Shown piece by piece: positions 47,366 to 59,384 of a DNA stretch of 64,000 bases. The stretch lies in contig JAKTNV010000009.1 of NCBI GenBank assembly GCA_022747635.1, forward strand, positions 25,036,122 through 25,100,121. Reading direction: 5' to 3'. This stretch comes from Hetaerina americana. Its lineage: Eukaryota > Arthropoda > Insecta > Odonata > Calopterygidae. How positions within the stretch are numbered: the first letter of the stretch is position 1; every line of letters begins with the position of its first letter. The position numbers and the translations under genes are program-made. The notes under the pieces were generated by a model. The model did not search any database, was not told where the DNA came from, and saw nothing but the letters and a program-made list of their open reading frames with translations.

Positions 47366-49055
47366 TATGCAATTTGCATCCAACATACGTTTCGAATCAA
47401 TTTAAACTGTAGTTGAATTTATGGCAGGCTTTATTTTTTATGCTTGCACCTTAACTTAGCCGTCAACTTTCAGATTTTATTTATTCTGAATAACTGATCG
47501 AAAAGTATTTCCACTTAATATCAATTGGAAAAGTGCTTCGATCAGTAATTCATTATGCTCGACTTCCACCACATCACGCCTGAAGCTTCTCAGTTTGCTT
47601 ATTCGTCCTCGCATCGTTATTGCCAGTACTCTTAAAAAAACTCTCGTATAATACGATGCAATTGTTCACAGGTTTCAGCCATTAAACATGTTTTGGGCCT
47701 TTCTGAAAATTTTTGCCAAGATACATATTGTTCATCAGAGACAAAAAATTGTTGGTGAAGATATTTGAACTAATTACATCAAGAAAATTTGACGGATAAA
47801 GTTTTAATCAGCAACATCAACGGAGAGAGAAGGTTTGGAAAGATGCATTATTATCATTGGAAAATGAAATTTAAAATTTTTGTAATATGTTAACAACATT
47901 GAACCGTGATAGAAATTTGGGAAGGGTGGAAAAGCAAAATCCTCTATGGACGTTCGGAACCATTAGTGTCACTGTATACAGCACAGAAAACCTAATGATG
48001 AATAAAAACTGTTGCCATTAAAAGAGAGTATATGAGGGAACTTAGTTAGCGAGTAGTTATCGATAAGGTCACAGATATAAATGGGACAGGAAGTAATTGA
48101 ATATGGCCCCGGCATTATAAGGCCCATGAGCCCTTCCATAGAGACGAGAAAGATCAGTAATCATAAACTGCCCTTTCGCAACCCCTTTTAGCAGAGGAGT
48201 GATGATTGGCGAATAATCACGACTTTTGCCGCTGTATGAATTTGTTTTGAAATAAGGCACAAATTGTAAACCTAGCATATTAAAAATTACGTTCTAGGTT
48301 GGCCGTTTGCCTTGTGACAGGTGAGGATGGCTCAAGTTCTATTCCTGGTGACTTTACAGAACCTCAAACAACACCATATTCTGAAGTGTATTATTATTCG
48401 TCAATGGGAATTCGAAAACGAAGCGGGGAAAGGAATGAATGCTTAGCCTTGGCGTACGAATTTCTCAATATTGAGGAATTAGAACGAAGTGATCCCCCCT
48501 CTCACCTTGCTGGAAGCAAGTGATCAGTGTTACTGGTTTTTGGTATTTAAGAGAGGAATTCACTGCCATTATATTGCTATTATATTTACTTTGTTTTGCG
48601 ATAGGGCATTCATTACACGCCTTGCTTGGGCCAATTCGGTGTTCGATGCCTTAGAATTAGATCTAAAGGGACTAGCAGCAGGATCATGTCCAAAATGAAG
48701 TCATGTTTCGAGTTTTTTGGGAAATCGCTGCACCAATTTGACTTAAAAAAAATTTTTAGACTTTCACAGGCAAGGAATCTTTCTTACCTTGAAAATATGG
48801 CGATCAGACTAAATGACACTGCTAAAGATAGTAAAAAAAATTTTAATGCTTTCATTGAGCTAAAAGAAACAAAAAAATGTACACGCTTGGTTTGGGAGCA
48901 TGAGGTTAACTCGAAGGAAAAATCTTAAGGAAGGTACTATCAGCTAATTCCATCCTTGCTTTTAAACACCAAACAAACGAGTACACTAAGAGTTGATAAT
49001 ATTAATACAGCAAAATAAACTTTTTATCTCCTTGCAAGTAAACTGGAAATGTTTC
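47366..49055. other. No gene recognised
   Basis: AT-rich. Plus-strand frames at 48299-48523 and 48626-48928 (74 and 100 codons) have no recognisable domain. Confidence 0.45.
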
Positions 49056-49058
49056 ACC

Positions 49059-49831
49059 TGTTTGGCTGTCAAGAAAGTAACCTTCGTTTTCGTTTACCGT
49101 GAGAAGTAGGGGAGGGAGCCAAACGGTCGCTGTATTGACGCACACGGTAGTTCAGTACACCTCGAGTTGCAGTGTTTGGAAGGTCCTGCCACTTGTCCTT
49201 TGTTTACAATAGCCTTTAAAAATGAGCAATAAAATTGAAATTCCGGCCTAATTTGGTCTGTTCAGTGGTAAAGTTTTTATTGATAAAAAAATTTCAAAGC
49301 TAATGAAATTCATCGGGAAATTTGTTCTCTGTACGGACCAAATGTATTGAGTGACAAGAGTTGTGCTTCAGTGTTGTCGTTCGTTTAAGAGTGAACACAA
49401 ATGTCCATGATGATGCCAGGAGTAGCCGCGCGTCTTGGGTGAACAATGAACTGCACCTGAAAATTGATGAAAGAGTTCACGAAAACCGACGTTTTACGAT
49501 ATCTGAAATCTTTGGAAAGTTTTCCGCATATTTCTACGACTCTGTTGCATGGAAATACGACTGAGAAATTAGACTACTACATGCTTTGTGCTTGTCTCGA
49601 CGAGAAACTTCAATATGCCGTGATCGGTTGGCTGCAATCTCAGGCGGCAGAATTTTATACTGAAGGAATTTGAAAACTAGTTCAGAGATATGACAAATTT
49701 TTTAATATATTTGGCGGATATGTATTAAAATAGTAGAGATATGTAGTTTCGAGATGAGTATTATAAGTATTCTGAATCTATTCTAGTGTATTTTTATAGT
49801 GTAAAGGAGGTTACTTTCTGGATGGCCATCG
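49059..49831 (+). mobile_element. Internally deleted mariner (773 bp)
   Basis: The right end is followed by TA at 49832-49833. The ends share GAAAGTAACCT (GGCTGTCAAGAAAGTAACC on the left, and CGATGGCCATCCAGAAAGTA when the right end is reverse-complemented). The left-edge TA has decayed. The plus strand encodes the N-terminal HTH part (DERVHENRRFTISEIFGKF) and then jumps to the C-terminus (GWLQSQAAEFYTEGI, LVQRYDKFLNIFGGY). The catalytic region is missing. It belongs to a mariner type closer to the intact element than to the HDNAPAH-type copies, and is non-autonomous. Confidence 0.75.
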
Positions 49832-49834
49832 TAT

Positions 49835-52010
49835 TTTAGGACAGAAATTATGGCGTTCGCAGTTTCAAAAACAGTCGGCATCATGTTGAACATTTTGAGA
49901 GATACACACAAAAAAACTTCAATTATACAGAGTTTCATTAGACTTAGGCCAAGTTACCAATTTCCATTTCAGACTAATAAAATAAACCTTTTTAATGACT
50001 TGAGGGTTAATAGCCACACCTCAGGTAGAAGATTTTCAGCACTTTATAAGAAATTAAAACGCCTCGGTGGAAGCAACCTTAGATTAGAAAATAGAGGAAA
50101 ACAATGCTCGTAATGATCCTTGTTGGCTATAACTAACTGATTAACCTTTTTTTGCAGAATCGCAGATGGTTTACTTGAGTTTCGATATGCTCCTCCCCAA
50201 CCAGTTATTTCGTAGTTTGTCTAATAAAAGCAATGTGGAAAGTAGCTCATCGGAGACATTTTTCCAAACGTGTCATTTTTTCAAAAATTTTCCTTTGTTT
50301 CTAAAAGCCTTTAATTAAAAATGCATTATTTTCCAATGCCAGGCTGTGCTTTTCCCCTTCAGAAAGAAGAAAAATGTAATTTCCCCTGCATTTTCTCCCT
50401 GGGTATTGAAGTGGGTACTCATGAAAAGGTTTCTCTCTCCATGATTACTTTTATTAGTGCTTTAATCGCGTGGATTCAAGGTTCAACTCCACATTAATAA
50501 TGCTGTCGGAGCAGACTGCTGCAATAAGGAATACATTGTCGTACTGCTCATACCTACAATGTAATGTGTGATATTTTTAAACTAAAAGGTAAAATCTCTT
50601 ATCACGTAAAAGAGATTATGGCCGTTAATATGTGAAAAATGATTGTTGCTACTAACCTTTCTCACATGACTTCAATATTTTTTTTCAAAAAGGCGAAATC
50701 CTAATTTCTCTTATAGACTTGTAAATTTGGCAATTAATTTAGTTAAATGTTCTTTAAAAATTGTTATCTAGTGAGTTATTCCTATTACTAAGTAATTAGG
50801 TAGAATTCCTTTACAAACGCTTAAAACCACAAACAGTACGTGAATATAGTATGCCCTGGCAAAAAATGTTGCAAACAATTAAAAAATTAATGAAATGACG
50901 CTAGAGAAAGGTGGAAGAATTGGGAACAAAACGTGAGAGGTTAAGAAACGTTAATTGTGTACATACCATGTGTACAAAACGTTGTAAATGGTTGTTTTAT
51001 TAAGGAAAGAATGAGTTTGGAGTATTGGGTAACAAAAACCGATTTGATAGTGTTAAATTTATGTCATATCTCTATTATGCACTCTGAAATATTGGCGTCC
51101 AATCAAATGTTAATATTTATGCCACTATAGGCTTTTTAAGTGCGGTGTGGCCGTCAAATTCTATCAGGCCCTCCGGTCCTGAAAGAATTTGACGACATAA
51201 ATTACCCTTTCGCTTTTCTTTTGCCACCCATTACACATTAAAAGTTCAGTGTAAGCGAAGATATTTCTATAATTTAAAGAATTCTGACATCAACTCAAAA
51301 ATCACCTCGAAAACTTATCACCTATCACGATATATATATTTATCTCATCTAGCATACTTTAAAAATTGGCTATGCTTAGGCAGGATTTTCAGGTGTCGAG
51401 CGTATGTGCACATCCGTTCAAAGGAGTGAATCTAGTTGGCCCCTCATGTCTCTTATCCTGATGCGAAGTTGCATGCATTGAACAATATATCAGAGAAAAA
51501 CCTCCGAATGAGTTTTCACTCTAAATATGAAGAGATTGTTGCAAGGGAGATGTAAAAATAGTTTTCTTCTTTGAATATTAAAAATTATAGCCAGAACTAA
51601 AAATGATGCCGAAAAATACTCATGTGAGTTGAATGTAAATCAGTCAAAAAACTGTGTGTAGAAACAAAATTGATTTTCTCTATATCACGTTTTACACTAT
51701 TTTTATATTTCAATGTGAAAAATACACTTCAGAAACTTTCGTAAAGAAAATTAGTTTTCATGTTCTTTTCTTCTCAATCCTGGACTGACATGCATTACTT
51801 TTTAGTCATTAATGAATATCGTCATTTTTAAAATGACTCATTGCTAATATCGATAGTTTGGCCAACTGATGTTGATGAGGTCTAATTAAAACAGAATCTA
51901 CCGGGTTTTATATTGCAACTAGTGGCTATGCCCGGAATTGCCAGAAAACTCTGTACGTACAGATTTGACTTGAATTAATTCGTATAATATGCCTTTTTAC
52001 GTGCTTAAGA
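49835..52010. other. No gene recognised
   Basis: AT-rich. An 87-codon plus frame (49850-50113) is unassigned. Confidence 0.45.
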
Positions 52011-52014
52011 AGTT

Positions 52015-52170
52015 TTCCCAACAATGAATGCTCTCTCCTTCCCTTAGCTTATTTTCCTTTCTGTCCACTACGCCTTTTCCATCCTTTGCCAGACCAATAT
52101 TTCAAAAGCCTCAAATGTACGCCTGTCATCTCGCTGCAATGACCATATTTCCGCGCCATACAAAATAGCA
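52015..52170 (-). pseudogene. LINE relic, minus strand
   Basis: The minus strand encodes ILYGAEIWSLQRDDRRTFEAFEI, VWQRMEKA and WTERKI. This matches the LINE pattern VLYGAETWTLRxxDxRRLEAFEMWxWRRMEK. It is a short fragment with one stop. Confidence 0.65.
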
Positions 52171-52224
52171 CCAGGAACCTTTTGTCACTAAAAATTCATA
52201 AGGACTTAATTTTTGATGTTGCAT

Positions 52225-52385
52225 GCTTAGGGTGCAATCACCTCTCCCCCACACCTTAGCGGTGGCGGGCAGTAGCCATGTAGATAGAAGCTGAGGGTGG
52301 CCAGCGGCTTCACCTGGAACCGAACCCAGCACATCCGGTCAGTTGTTTCGAGTTCTATTCACGGTTCTACTGCGCCCTGGAATTG
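52225..52385 (-). repeat. tRNA-derived SINE fragment
   Basis: The minus strand reads CCAGGGCGCAGTAGAACCG, then GATGTGCTGGGTTCGGTTCCAGG (B box with one departure), then a body through GGCCACCCTCAGC. It is adjacent to the LINE relic at 52015-52170. Confidence 0.45.
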
Positions 52386-52389
52386 AGAA

Positions 52390-54630
52390 ATAATTTCGGA
52401 AGTAATTGCAAATGACCGTTAATAACACTTAAAATTTTATCCAGGAATTTTCTCACCAGGACATGGTTTCGTAGCCATCAACATTTAAAATTTGTACTCA
52501 AGGAACTGATGATAAAAAAATTGTTTGGAATAAAAAACAATCCAGAGCATTAGAAAAGAATCTCGATAATCTTAAAACATAAAAAATGAAAAAAATGACT
52601 TCATCCGAGAAGCAATTTTCACCAATAGCATAATTGTATATTAAAGTTTGGCACATTTTTGGAACCATTCAGACAATCCTAATCTTAACTATTTTTTTAT
52701 TCATCTCCTCTTAATTTAAATTTGTCTAGCTTAAAGTGAACCAACCAGATTTTATTATTATGTAAATATATGCTATAATAAAGTTCCTTTATCTGCTAAA
52801 AAAATAATTTTCGCATTTCACAAGAAGCTATTCATTTAGCATTTTAACTTCCCCAACCTGGCAGTATATATCAATGCTAAAGTGTATAATTAATATAATG
52901 AGTACCTACCAAAATATAATGAGCATTTATCCACAGCGCTTTATTTAAGCGCTTCATTGCAAAGTAGTTTTAGACTTCGTGTTTGGGAATTTGAAAATTT
53001 TAAAGGTTTCCGCATAAAATATATTTGCCGTCGGACGCTTTGAGCTTTAAGTAAATAAAGGATCCATATCTTAACACATTCTATTATGGATACGTTTTAC
53101 AGATTAAATGTTACTACTAAAAGTTTACCACTAAAAACAATGTTACTACTAAATTTGATAACAGCTTTTGCCTCGGATGAGGTAACTTTTGCAAAAAAAA
53201 ATCATTGGGAGACTATAGTTGTACTCTTTCCCATTGACCGATATTTTTTAGAGCCGAATTTCCAAAATGACCTTTCAAAAGTGGTTTCGTCTAACGTGAT
53301 CGGAATGCAAAATTTCTCTGCCGCTTTTGTTTTCCTTCATTCATTTTGCGGACACGTTTCAAATTCACGCTGAATATCACTCGACGCTGTTAAAACTCAA
53401 AGCACACATTTTATTCAACAGTTCCGAATACAACAAATTCGTTTTATGACCTAAACCCATCCGTCAAGATGAAAACAAATGTGGCAATTTTTTTATCATT
53501 TTTACGACCCAGTCGTTGGGTCCGCCGTCATCAAAACGATTGACTCAAGTTACAATATTTATTCCCGAGTCACGTGTATCATTAATATTTCATATGCCGC
53601 GCGAGAATTTAATGTACGCGTTGCTTAGTGATTGCATATTAACTAATTTAATCCAAGCAGGATTAATGATAGATATAATATTTTATAGAGTAAAATAATT
53701 ACCCATTCCGATTATAAAATCTAGTCAAAATTTAAAATTATGAAAGAGATTACGGTAATAACAAAGCCAAAGAATTTCAATAATGTGATATTAAATGAAA
53801 AACATTCGGGATGTGAAGTATAGCGTAGGCATTATTCAAAATGTTGATAAAACAACGATAGAAAAAATATTAAAATCAACATTTCAAAATTGTTTACTTT
53901 TGTTGATTGATTGTACTCATGTGAGTGGATAAGATAAAAAATTCGCACGATGCCTTCCCTATATTTTTAAATGACCGAGTTTGCCATTTTGCTCTAAACA
54001 GAGGATATTTCCTTGCCGGACGCGTATCGGTCGTGACGTTGATTTACCATGATTACATTTAACTTCCTGGCTCCATTTCTTTTGGAAACTTTATGGGATT
54101 GTAATGGTAACTGTGTCTAACTAATTGTATAAACTCTCATCACAATTCAGTTAATATTTATTTAGAAATTGATTTTAAAATATCGCGATAAAAATACATG
54201 GCAAATGTTTTGAAACTTTAATTCACTTGCGAAAATATTGATGAAAATCATTAGTTATAGGATCGATTGGTTAATTGGAAAATTGCGTTGGCAATATTAT
54301 CATTGAAACAGTAATATTTGCTAAAATAAAGAGTGAGATATTCAACCATGTTCGTAATATTAATTATTTGAAAATTTAATTCACCATACATTGTGAAATC
54401 AATAATTTGAAACATTAAAATCATCCAATTCCTACTGTGTGAGGTAGTTCATTGTCAAATAATTAGCATTACAGGTTGGGTTAAACAATATTTACTCGGC
54501 GAATCTTGTGACAACCGTTAGCGTACACGTACCTTTAACATAAAACAGACATAGGCTACAATAAAAAGACTAAATATTACCTTTTATATCTCTCGGGTAA
54601 AACGAAAGAGTTTTTTATTATGTGTTTAGG
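52390..54630. other. No gene recognised
   Basis: Strongly AT-rich. A 95-codon plus frame (53086-53373) has no recognisable domain. Confidence 0.5.
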
Positions 54631-54680
54631 TTCATAATTATTTGGTCACCTACCGTATAGGTAGGTTTTGGATGGCGACA
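54631..54680 (-). repeat. LINE 3'-tail motif, cut off by mariner
   Basis: In minus orientation it reads CCATCCAAAACCTACC, TATACGGTAGG, TGACC and an AT-rich end. It abuts the mariner TA at 54681. The matching LINE C-terminal coding fragment lies on the other side of the mariner at 55981-56165. Confidence 0.7.
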
Positions 54681-54682
54681 TA

Positions 54683-55978
54683 CAAGTTGTTATAAAAAAA
54701 AGACGGGACTGATTTTATAACTTGTTTATTTCGACGGATACAGCTTAATCGAACTTGTGGCCCTCAAAATACATGCCTTGGCTGACGAAATACCTTTGCC
54801 AAAGTTTCTTCCAGCTCTCGAGCCCTGCGTGGTAAGCCGCCTTAGGGATCCTCTTCAGGTCCGCCGTACAATTGGTTTTAATGTCCGCAATAGAGTCGAA
54901 TCGGTTTAAAAGATGATTATAACTCCGGAAACAAAAAAGTCTGATGGAGCCACGTCTGGAGAGAAGGGTGGCTGCGGGATCACGGAAGTTCCGGTTCTGG
55001 CGAAAACCTCTGTCACGATCAGCACCGTGTGAGCCGGCGCGTTATCGTGGTGGAAACGCCATGCATTGTTTCTCCACATGTCCGGCCTCTTTCGGCTTAC
55101 TGCGACCCTCAGCCTCTTCATAACCTGTAAGTAGAAATCTTTGTTGACGGTTTGACCTTGAGGGACTTATTCGTAATGAATCAGCCCTTGCCAATCGAAG
55201 AAACACCAGCATGACCTTCACATTGGACCGGGACATGCGAGCTTTCTTTAGTCGCGGAGAATGATGACGTTTCCACTAAGAAGACTTGGCCTTTGTCTCA
55301 ACATCATAACCGTAAACCCAGGTTTCGTCACCGGTTACGATGGTTTTTAAGAAAAATTGGGTCGGCTTTGGCTCGATCCAGGAGTTCCTGACAAATGTCC
55401 ACACGTTTTTGTGTCTGCTCATCAGTCAGCTCCCGCGGGACGACGCCCGTCATGCCCAAAATGCCTGTCAAAATTATCTGACAGGATCCAAAACTAATGT
55501 TCACTTCCTCGGCTATCTCCTTAACAGTTAAAAGGCGATTTTCCTGCACCAAATCGTTCACTAATTTGACATGGTTGGTGTCTGTCGATGTGTAAGGCCA
55601 CCCCGTTCACGAATCTTCATCTGCCGAGGTTTTGCCCGATTTAAAACGACTGTACCCCTCAAAACACTGGCTTCGACCCATAGCTTCATTAACAAAGTCT
55701 TGCTGAATTATTCCAAATGTCTCCGTAGCTTTGCCAAGTTTGAAACAAAATTTCACCCTGTTTCTCTAGCTTATTCATTCCTGCCGTCGAACGCGGCGAC
55801 GAACAGGTTAAGACACGTGCCGCTGCTGCTGCGTAACGACACGACGTAAACTAATGAAACTACTCTCGTTTTAGTTGTCAGATGTGTAGATAAATGGCGC
55901 ACAGTGTCTCGTTTCGATCTGTTGAACGGTTTGCGCAGAATAAAATCAGTCCGGATTTTTCTATTATAATACCTTTTA
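54683..55978 (-). mobile_element. Mariner (about 1.3 kb), degenerate, nested in a LINE tail
   Basis: It is flanked by TA at 54681-54682 and 55979-55980. The imperfect TIRs share CGGGACTGATTTTAT on the left and, reverse-complemented, CCGGACTGATTTTAT on the right, over about 35 bp. Total length is 1296 bp, normal for mariner. It interrupts a minus-strand LINE 3' end: coding tail at 55981-56165, tail motif at 54631-54680. This mariner is therefore younger than that LINE copy. Confidence 0.85.
54745..55800 (-). pseudogene. Degenerate mariner transposase (HDNAPAH type)
   Basis: Read on the minus strand from about 55770, it encodes KFCFKLGKATETFGIIQQ and YSRFKSGKTSADED (first HTH). NDLVQENRLLTVKEIAEEV and NISFGSCQ (second HTH) follow, then VPRELTDEQTQKRVDICQEL (linker). 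KNHRNR stands where the GDETW block with the first Asp is expected. After that come VMKRLRVAVSRKRPDMW, HHDNAPAHT (second Asp) and PPFSPDVAPSD (third Asp), and it ends in YFEGHKFD with stop at 54745. Frameshifts divide it into at least three frames. The second and third Asp are present with DD34D spacing. Not functional as read. Confidence 0.8.
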
Positions 55979-55980
55979 TA

Positions 55981-56165
55981 ACACCCCCACATTTCCGAGG
56001 TTCACCCAAAAACCGCCCGCTAAATGAAATCCTAAATTCCGTACACATTCTACCTCTTTTCATTCCATCCAACATCATTATCCTTTTATTCTCTCTTCCT
56101 CGCCTGCCTAAAGTCCTCCCCTCTATCACGGTAGTAATAATTCCATAGTCTATCAAAATATGCAC
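55981..56165 (-). pseudogene. LINE C-terminal relic, minus strand
   Basis: The minus strand encodes TTVIEGRTLGRRGRENKRI and MMLDGMKRGR, matching the LINE end (LLxTxIEGRxxGRRGRGRQRxMLLDxMK) also seen at 29500-29735. Its 3' continuation is displaced to 54631-54680 by the mariner insertion. Confidence 0.65.
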
Positions 56166-56273
56166 AAATCTTCTTATGATATCCGCCCGAAAATTCGCAA
56201 TCTACTTGATTTTATGGATTCCCCTTCTTTCGCCCTGCCTCCTTCCCTTCCGATGCCTCCCTTATCACGTTAT

Positions 56274-56320
56274 TTCCATATTATAATTGGTATTTTACCT
56301 GTTTAGGTAGGTTTTAGATG
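56274..56320 (-). repeat. LINE 3'-tail motif, fifth copy
   Basis: Minus orientation: CCATCTAAAACCTACC, TAAACAGGTAA, AATACC, AATTATAA. It lies upstream (in minus orientation) of the LINE relic at 55981-56165, so it belongs to a separate, earlier LINE copy in tandem. Confidence 0.6.
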
Positions 56321-56431
56321 GAGAAGCCCTATGCAACTGCGCAACGATACATTACCTTGATCCTCTTATTTTAACTCAACCTACACTACCCGAAGTCCCT
56401 CTTCGATTCCCTGTATTGAAATTTCAAAGTA

Positions 56432-57748
56432 CAAGATCTGTTCAAAAAGTGTCACGAATTTTGAATTTTCGCGGGTTATGTATATTTGATTTTCGATTTT
56501 TTTGTTGCTATGTTGGTACTTATGTCTCTCTCGTATGCCGAAACGTTCGACCATTTTGAATTTTTTGTTAATTGTTTACAGCTGTTTTGCTTGGACGTGT
56601 TTTGGCTTGTCTTCGATATTTGCCTGTTCCAAAAAATGGATCAAATAATCTGTGTCAAATTTAGTGTGAAAAACGAGATGAAGTGAGCGGACGCATTCCG
56701 AATATTAACTGTGACATATGGAGCTACCTTGGACCGAAGCAACGTTTATCGGTGGTACAAAATGTTCTCAGAGGGCCGAGAAGATGTGAACGACGAAGAG
56801 CGTGCTGGACTCCCGAGCACGTCTACAATGGACGAAAACATTCATGAAGGGAATAAAATATTATTGGCCAATTATCGAATCACCGTTAGAGAAGTTTCTG
56901 AGGACCTAAACATATTGATTGGCTCGTGCCATTCGATTTTTACCAATGATTTGGGCATGACACGGGTCGCCACGAAATTCGTATTAAAATGGCTCAATTT
57001 CGATTAAAAACAGCAACGCGTTAACATTGCTGATGAGGTGTTGAACTCTGTCCATGACGCCCCAAATTTGCTCCAAAGGGTCATAACTGGTGACGAATCA
57101 TCGGTTTATGGTTATGACGTGGAAACTAAAGCTCAATCATCCCAATGAAAGCCGCAGCACGAGCCGCGACCGAAAAAGGCGCGCCAAGTTCCGTCGAAAG
57201 TTTTAGTTTTGCTTACAATTTTCTTTGATTACAGGGGCGTGGTGCATCATATGTTCTTGCCATAGGGTAGAACGGTAAATAAGGAATATTATCAGCAAGT
57301 GATGCGCAATTTGCGGAGAGCAATCTGCCACAAACGCCCGGATTTGTGGAAGAACAAAACTTGGCTATTGCCCCATGAAAACGCCCCTGCTCACACGTCG
57401 TTACTTATGGTCGAATTTTTGGCCAAAAACAACACACTAATGATACTGCAGCAACCGTATTCCCCAGACCTGGCCCCCAGTGACTTTTTCCTGTTCCCGA
57501 AACTGAATAGGTCCATAAAAGGACGACGCTACGCTACGATTAACGAGATAAAGACTGCATCGAAGGAGGAGCTGAACAAGATCAGAAAAAACGATTTTTA
57601 GAAGTGCTTCGAGGATTGGAAAAATGTTGGCACAAGTGTATAACATCTAATGGGGATTACTTTGAAGGAGACAAAATAGATATTCACGAATAAATAAATA
57701 ACTTTTGAAAAAAAAACAAAAGTCGCGAAACGTTTTGTACAGACCTCG
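56432..57748 (+). mobile_element. Full-length mariner with decayed ORF
   Basis: A 1317-bp element with TA at 56430-56431 and 57749-57750. Its TIRs are imperfect: the left starts CAAGATCTGTTCAAAAAGTG, and the right (reverse complement) starts CGAGGTCTGTACAAAACGTT. Ends, length and coding content fit an irritans-like mariner. The TIR divergence and multiple stops mean it is old and inactive. Its TIRs differ from those of the other mariners in the window. Confidence 0.85.
56636..57693 (+). pseudogene. Mariner transposase pseudogene, second catalytic Asp changed to Glu
   Basis: The ATG at 56636 opens a frame of family-typical length (about 352 codons) that stays in one frame to about 57620. Stops interrupt it at 56684-56686, 57005-57007, 57146-57148 (Trp to stop in QSSQW), 57263-57265 and 57599-57601. 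A one-base indel near 57620-57628 shifts the last part (WHKC...SNGDYFEGD), and the natural end is TAA at 57691. Motifs in order: SNVYRWYKMFSEGRED (HTH), ITVREVSEDLNILIGSC (HTH), VITGDES (first Asp), LLPHENAPAH (family HDNAPAH, so the second Asp is Glu) and PYSPDLAPSD (third Asp, spacing 34). Inactive. Confidence 0.9.
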
Positions 57749-57750
57749 TA

Positions 57751-58230
57751 TATACGGTTGAGTTTGGCATCCCCATGGAATAAACATCTGCATACAATTA
57801 TAAAGGCGACATGCTATTGCAAATTTAACTGGCCCCATCGGAGCGGGTCCTACTTATTAGTGTAATAATTAAAACCCCAGGTATCATAATATGAAGATCT
57901 AAGATTACACTCTTGAATAAGAGTAGAAGAATAGATTCTCAAATTTATCTAGCTAAATCAGAAGAGCTTTGAGCATGTCGAAGTATCTTGTTTGTATTAG
58001 GGTGCTTCTTCAGTGATAAAAAAATTTCTTTGGGGAACATGTGCTTTTAAAAAGTAGTTATCATTAATAATGCTAGAAAATGGTAGCACCAGGGACTAAA
58101 TATAATATAAATAAAGTTCATTCCTTATTCAATTGTATTATGTACATTAATTAAGTCTTCAATACAATTTACCTCGTGGTAAGGTAAAATTGACTCAAGT
58201 ATCAAAATTAATCAAAAAGTATAAAGCACA
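57751..58230. other. No gene recognised
   Basis: AT-rich, with no recognisable signature. Confidence 0.5.
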
Positions 58231-58231
58231 G

Positions 58232-58506
58232 TTATCAACCCGAAGGTTGGTTTGACAGGTAAAGGTAGAGTTCACCCAATGCGTAGTCCAACAGCGTATG
58301 AAATTCACGCCACAGGGAAGGGGGGCCAGTTCCTTCCCCTGTGCCGGTTATGGTTTCCCAAGATCGCACTGTAGTGTGATGTGGTTTTCCGAAAAATCAC
58401 CCAACTTGGATGAAACTGATGATGCCAAGGTGCGTCCCCGGGAACAGAACCCGGGGCCTCCGGTTAGTAGATTGACGCGCTAGCTACTGGACTACCTTGT
58501 CACCTA
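58232..58506 (-). repeat. tRNA-derived SINE, most complete copy
   Basis: Read on the minus strand: head GGTGACAAGGTAGTCCAGTAG (contains the A-box pattern TAGTCCAGTAG), then CCCCGGGTTCTGTTCCCGGGG (B-box region with two departures, held in a strong stem). The body contains the inverted pair GGAAGG / CCTTCC near the string CCATAACCGGCAC. The 3' end finishes in a small hairpin, AACCAACCTTCGGGTT. Related copies are at 8728-8833 (3' end) and 12800-12992. The head resembles 27108-27195. Confidence 0.65.
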
Positions 58507-58509
58507 TCA

Positions 58510-59380
58510 AAACATTATGCAAAATATTATGCATGCAAATCATGTGAATCCTTAAATGTTCATAAGATTTACTAAATATACACTTGAGGAGGGCGGACAC
58601 TAGGAGTGAAACAATTAAGGTGTAATAAACAGGAAATATCTGCTGTATTTAGTGTCTATAGAGACAAATTAAAACCAAATTTACAAGGAGTAAGCATTTC
58701 AGTAATGGATCTTGATATTATGAATCTGGCATTTGTTGAAATTGCCACTCTCCAAGGGGCAATCACATCGGCTTAGACATGGTGTTCGTAAACTGCGAGA
58801 TGGATTTATATTTCGAGTTAGCAAAAAATACGAGTCATCAGTTTCCATTTACGGAATAAATCTGACGCGTAACGCATTTCGAATCGGAATGAATTCAAAT
58901 CTCTTTTGTGTGTTCGAAAATCCAGCTTAGAAGATTGAGTTATGAAGGTTCGAATAGACCCCTTTGATTTTACCACGCTCGGTTAGCGATCATAACTCAA
59001 AAAAAATACTTTCCCATAGAGAGGTTATGTCATCTACTTTTACTTTCACTTCCTTTTCACTTTCTAAAAAATATTTCATAATTGCTTAAAAGGGGGTAAT
59101 TAAAGGCTCCGGTACATTGAAGACGTCTAGTTACCCTCTCATTTGGTGCCTCGTTGGAAATGATTTGGAAGACGAAACCCTGAGGAGGGGAGATGTGTGC
59201 GTGAAAAATCTGCAAAACTTACCGACATAGAGCTAATGCATAAAGATTTAAATGACAAATAATAATGGCCTATAAAGTCCTGCATGCGCGCGCCTATTTC
59301 CTCTAATGGAAGCGCTTTTATTTTACATATAAATTTGATAGCACGAGCTGAAAACCTCCTCTTTTTTTATCATTTTCCGC
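58510..59380. other. No gene recognised
   Basis: AT-rich, with no recognisable signature. Confidence 0.5.
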
Positions 59381-59384
59381 TCTT

